Source: Massilia sp. Root418
GTDB lineage: Bacteria; Pseudomonadota; Gammaproteobacteria; Burkholderiales; Burkholderiaceae_D
Length of the DNA: 64,000 nt
Assembly: GCF_001425265.1 (NCBI RefSeq)
Contig: NZ_LMEC01000021.1
Location: 248,001 to 312,000 of the forward strand
Reading direction: 5' to 3'
The position numbers and the translations under genes were made by a program. This document shows, piece by piece, positions 63,404-64,000 of this stretch; position 1 is the stretch's first letter, and the number at the start of each line of letters is the position of its first letter. Under the pieces are notes generated by a model that did no database searches, was not told the DNA's origin, and saw nothing but the letters and a program-made list of their open reading frames with translations.

Positions 63404-64000
63404 ATGAAGCAATTTGTCAGAGCACTGCTGATGCTGGCTGTGTGGAGCGCCAGCGTGCCGGTCATGGCGGAAGAGGTGTGGTATCCGGGTGGCAAGCGGC
63501 TGATTCTGCCGCTCGCGGACAAGATTCAGCGCAGCATGAGCGGCGCGGCCTTCGTCGCTGAAGGCATGTTCGTGGAGCTGCAGCCGGAGCGGCCCCTGGA
63601 GGTGCTGGACGAGCGCCGCGGCCTGCGCGAAGTGGGCTTCCAGGTCACGCGCCGGCTGGACCAGGGCAAGGCCTTGGCCGGCCCCCTGGTCACCTTGAAG
63701 CTGGTGGCCTACCGGCCGCTCGCGGGTGCAGCCAACGCACCGGCCGACAGCGCGGCGCTGGCCATGAGCCGCGAGGTGGAACGCGCCGCCGGCGGCAACC
63801 TGGTCGTGTACAAGCAATACCTGGACGCGATGAACGGCGCCACCGCCGCGCTGCTGTCCGCGCGTGGCTACATGAAGGACTTCTTCGTGCTGCCGGTGGC
63901 GGTGGGCGGGCTGGACGCGCCCTACCGGGTGGCCGACGTCGTGGTTCAGTTCGGCAAAAAATACGTCATCTTTGTCATGCGCGATATTGCCGGCGCCGCT
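63404..64000 (+). CDS. Secreted protein of unknown function (3' end outside window)
   Basis: The open frame begins at ATG 63404 (after GTGGGAGAACCGT) and runs without a stop to base 64000, giving 199 codons. It has a signal peptide (KQFVRALLMLAVWSASVPVMA) followed by EEVWYPGGKRLILPLADK, short repeated beta-like segments and hydrophobic strands. Nothing matches a family I know. It starts 19 bases after the Ig-like gene in the same direction, so the two are likely co-transcribed. Confidence 0.75.
   Translation, partial: MKQFVRALLMLAVWSASVPVMAEEVWYPGGKRLILPLADKIQRSMSGAAFVAEGMFVELQPERPLEVLDERRGLREVGFQVTRRLDQGKALAGPLVTLKLVAYRPLAGAANAPADSAALAMSREVERAAGGNLVVYKQYLDAMNGATAALLSARGYMKDFFVLPVAVGGLDAPYRVADVVVQFGKKYVIFVMRDIAGAA

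Noticed and set aside
59744-63817. Reverse-strand open frame of about 1357 codons under the Ig-like gene
   Set aside because: Long antisense frames are expected in very GC-rich DNA. This one has low-complexity His/Ala/Arg/Gly sequence, no family motif and lies wholly across better-supported plus-strand genes.

Overview
The window is about 64 kb of GC-rich DNA from a betaproteobacterium. It most likely belongs to the Oxalobacteraceae (Massilia/Duganella/Pseudoduganella type). The grounds are the dcw order ftsW-murG-murC-ddl-ftsQ-ftsA-ftsZ followed by lpxC and secA, a pilBCD-coaE-zapD-yacG cluster, a PEP-CTERM protein, Oxalobacteraceae-like palindromes and a large TonB-dependent receptor. The genus assignment is inference; no rRNA is present. 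I saw no tRNA, CRISPR array, transposase or phage gene.

Layout. 1-7 kb: the end of the division and cell-wall cluster, with overlapping or closely spaced genes. 7-12 kb: peroxiredoxin, then an accessory stretch (SET protein, two DUF2628 paralogues, AhpD-like protein, AraC regulator, EamA exporter) lying between ftsZ and lpxC. 12-20 kb: lpxC, a DciA-like gene, secA, a PAS histidine kinase, a small PstS-like protein and a porin. 20-25.7 kb: argJ, a DUF815 ATPase, mutT, then the reverse-strand block yacG-zapD-coaE-pilD. 25.7-30 kb: a sigma-54 activator facing a GntP permease, D-3-hydroxybutyrate dehydrogenase and a PcaC-like gene. This cassette separates pilD from pilB-pilC (30-33 kb). 33-41 kb: a CorC-like protein, a second AraC regulator, an isolated NuoB paralogue, a secreted beta-helix protein, GltS, PsiF, a META lipoprotein and an M20 peptidase.

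41-58.3 kb is the most coherent and interesting block. It encodes a plausible route from extracellular nucleic acid to purine ring catabolism. The exported part is an S1/P1 nuclease, a PLD-family (HKD) protein, a lipoprotein 5'-nucleotidase, an adenosine deaminase with a signal peptide, and a TonB-dependent receptor. The cytoplasmic part is guanine deaminase, xanthine dehydrogenase XdhABC, 5-hydroxyisourate hydrolase and a PuuE-type allantoinase. A class A beta-lactamase gene is translationally coupled to uraH. Urate oxidase and OHCU decarboxylase are not in the window.

58.3-64 kb: a Tat-exported solute-binding-like protein, a PEP-CTERM protein, a 1095-residue Ig-like secreted protein with a C-terminal HELKH motif, and a secreted protein cut by the window end. 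Regulatory observations include three genes (lpxC, puuE and the second araC) with a -10-like hexamer exactly 6 nt before ATG, which suggests leaderless transcripts. A sigma-54 promoter precedes the GntP operon, and structured DNA precedes ftsZ and the TonB receptor.
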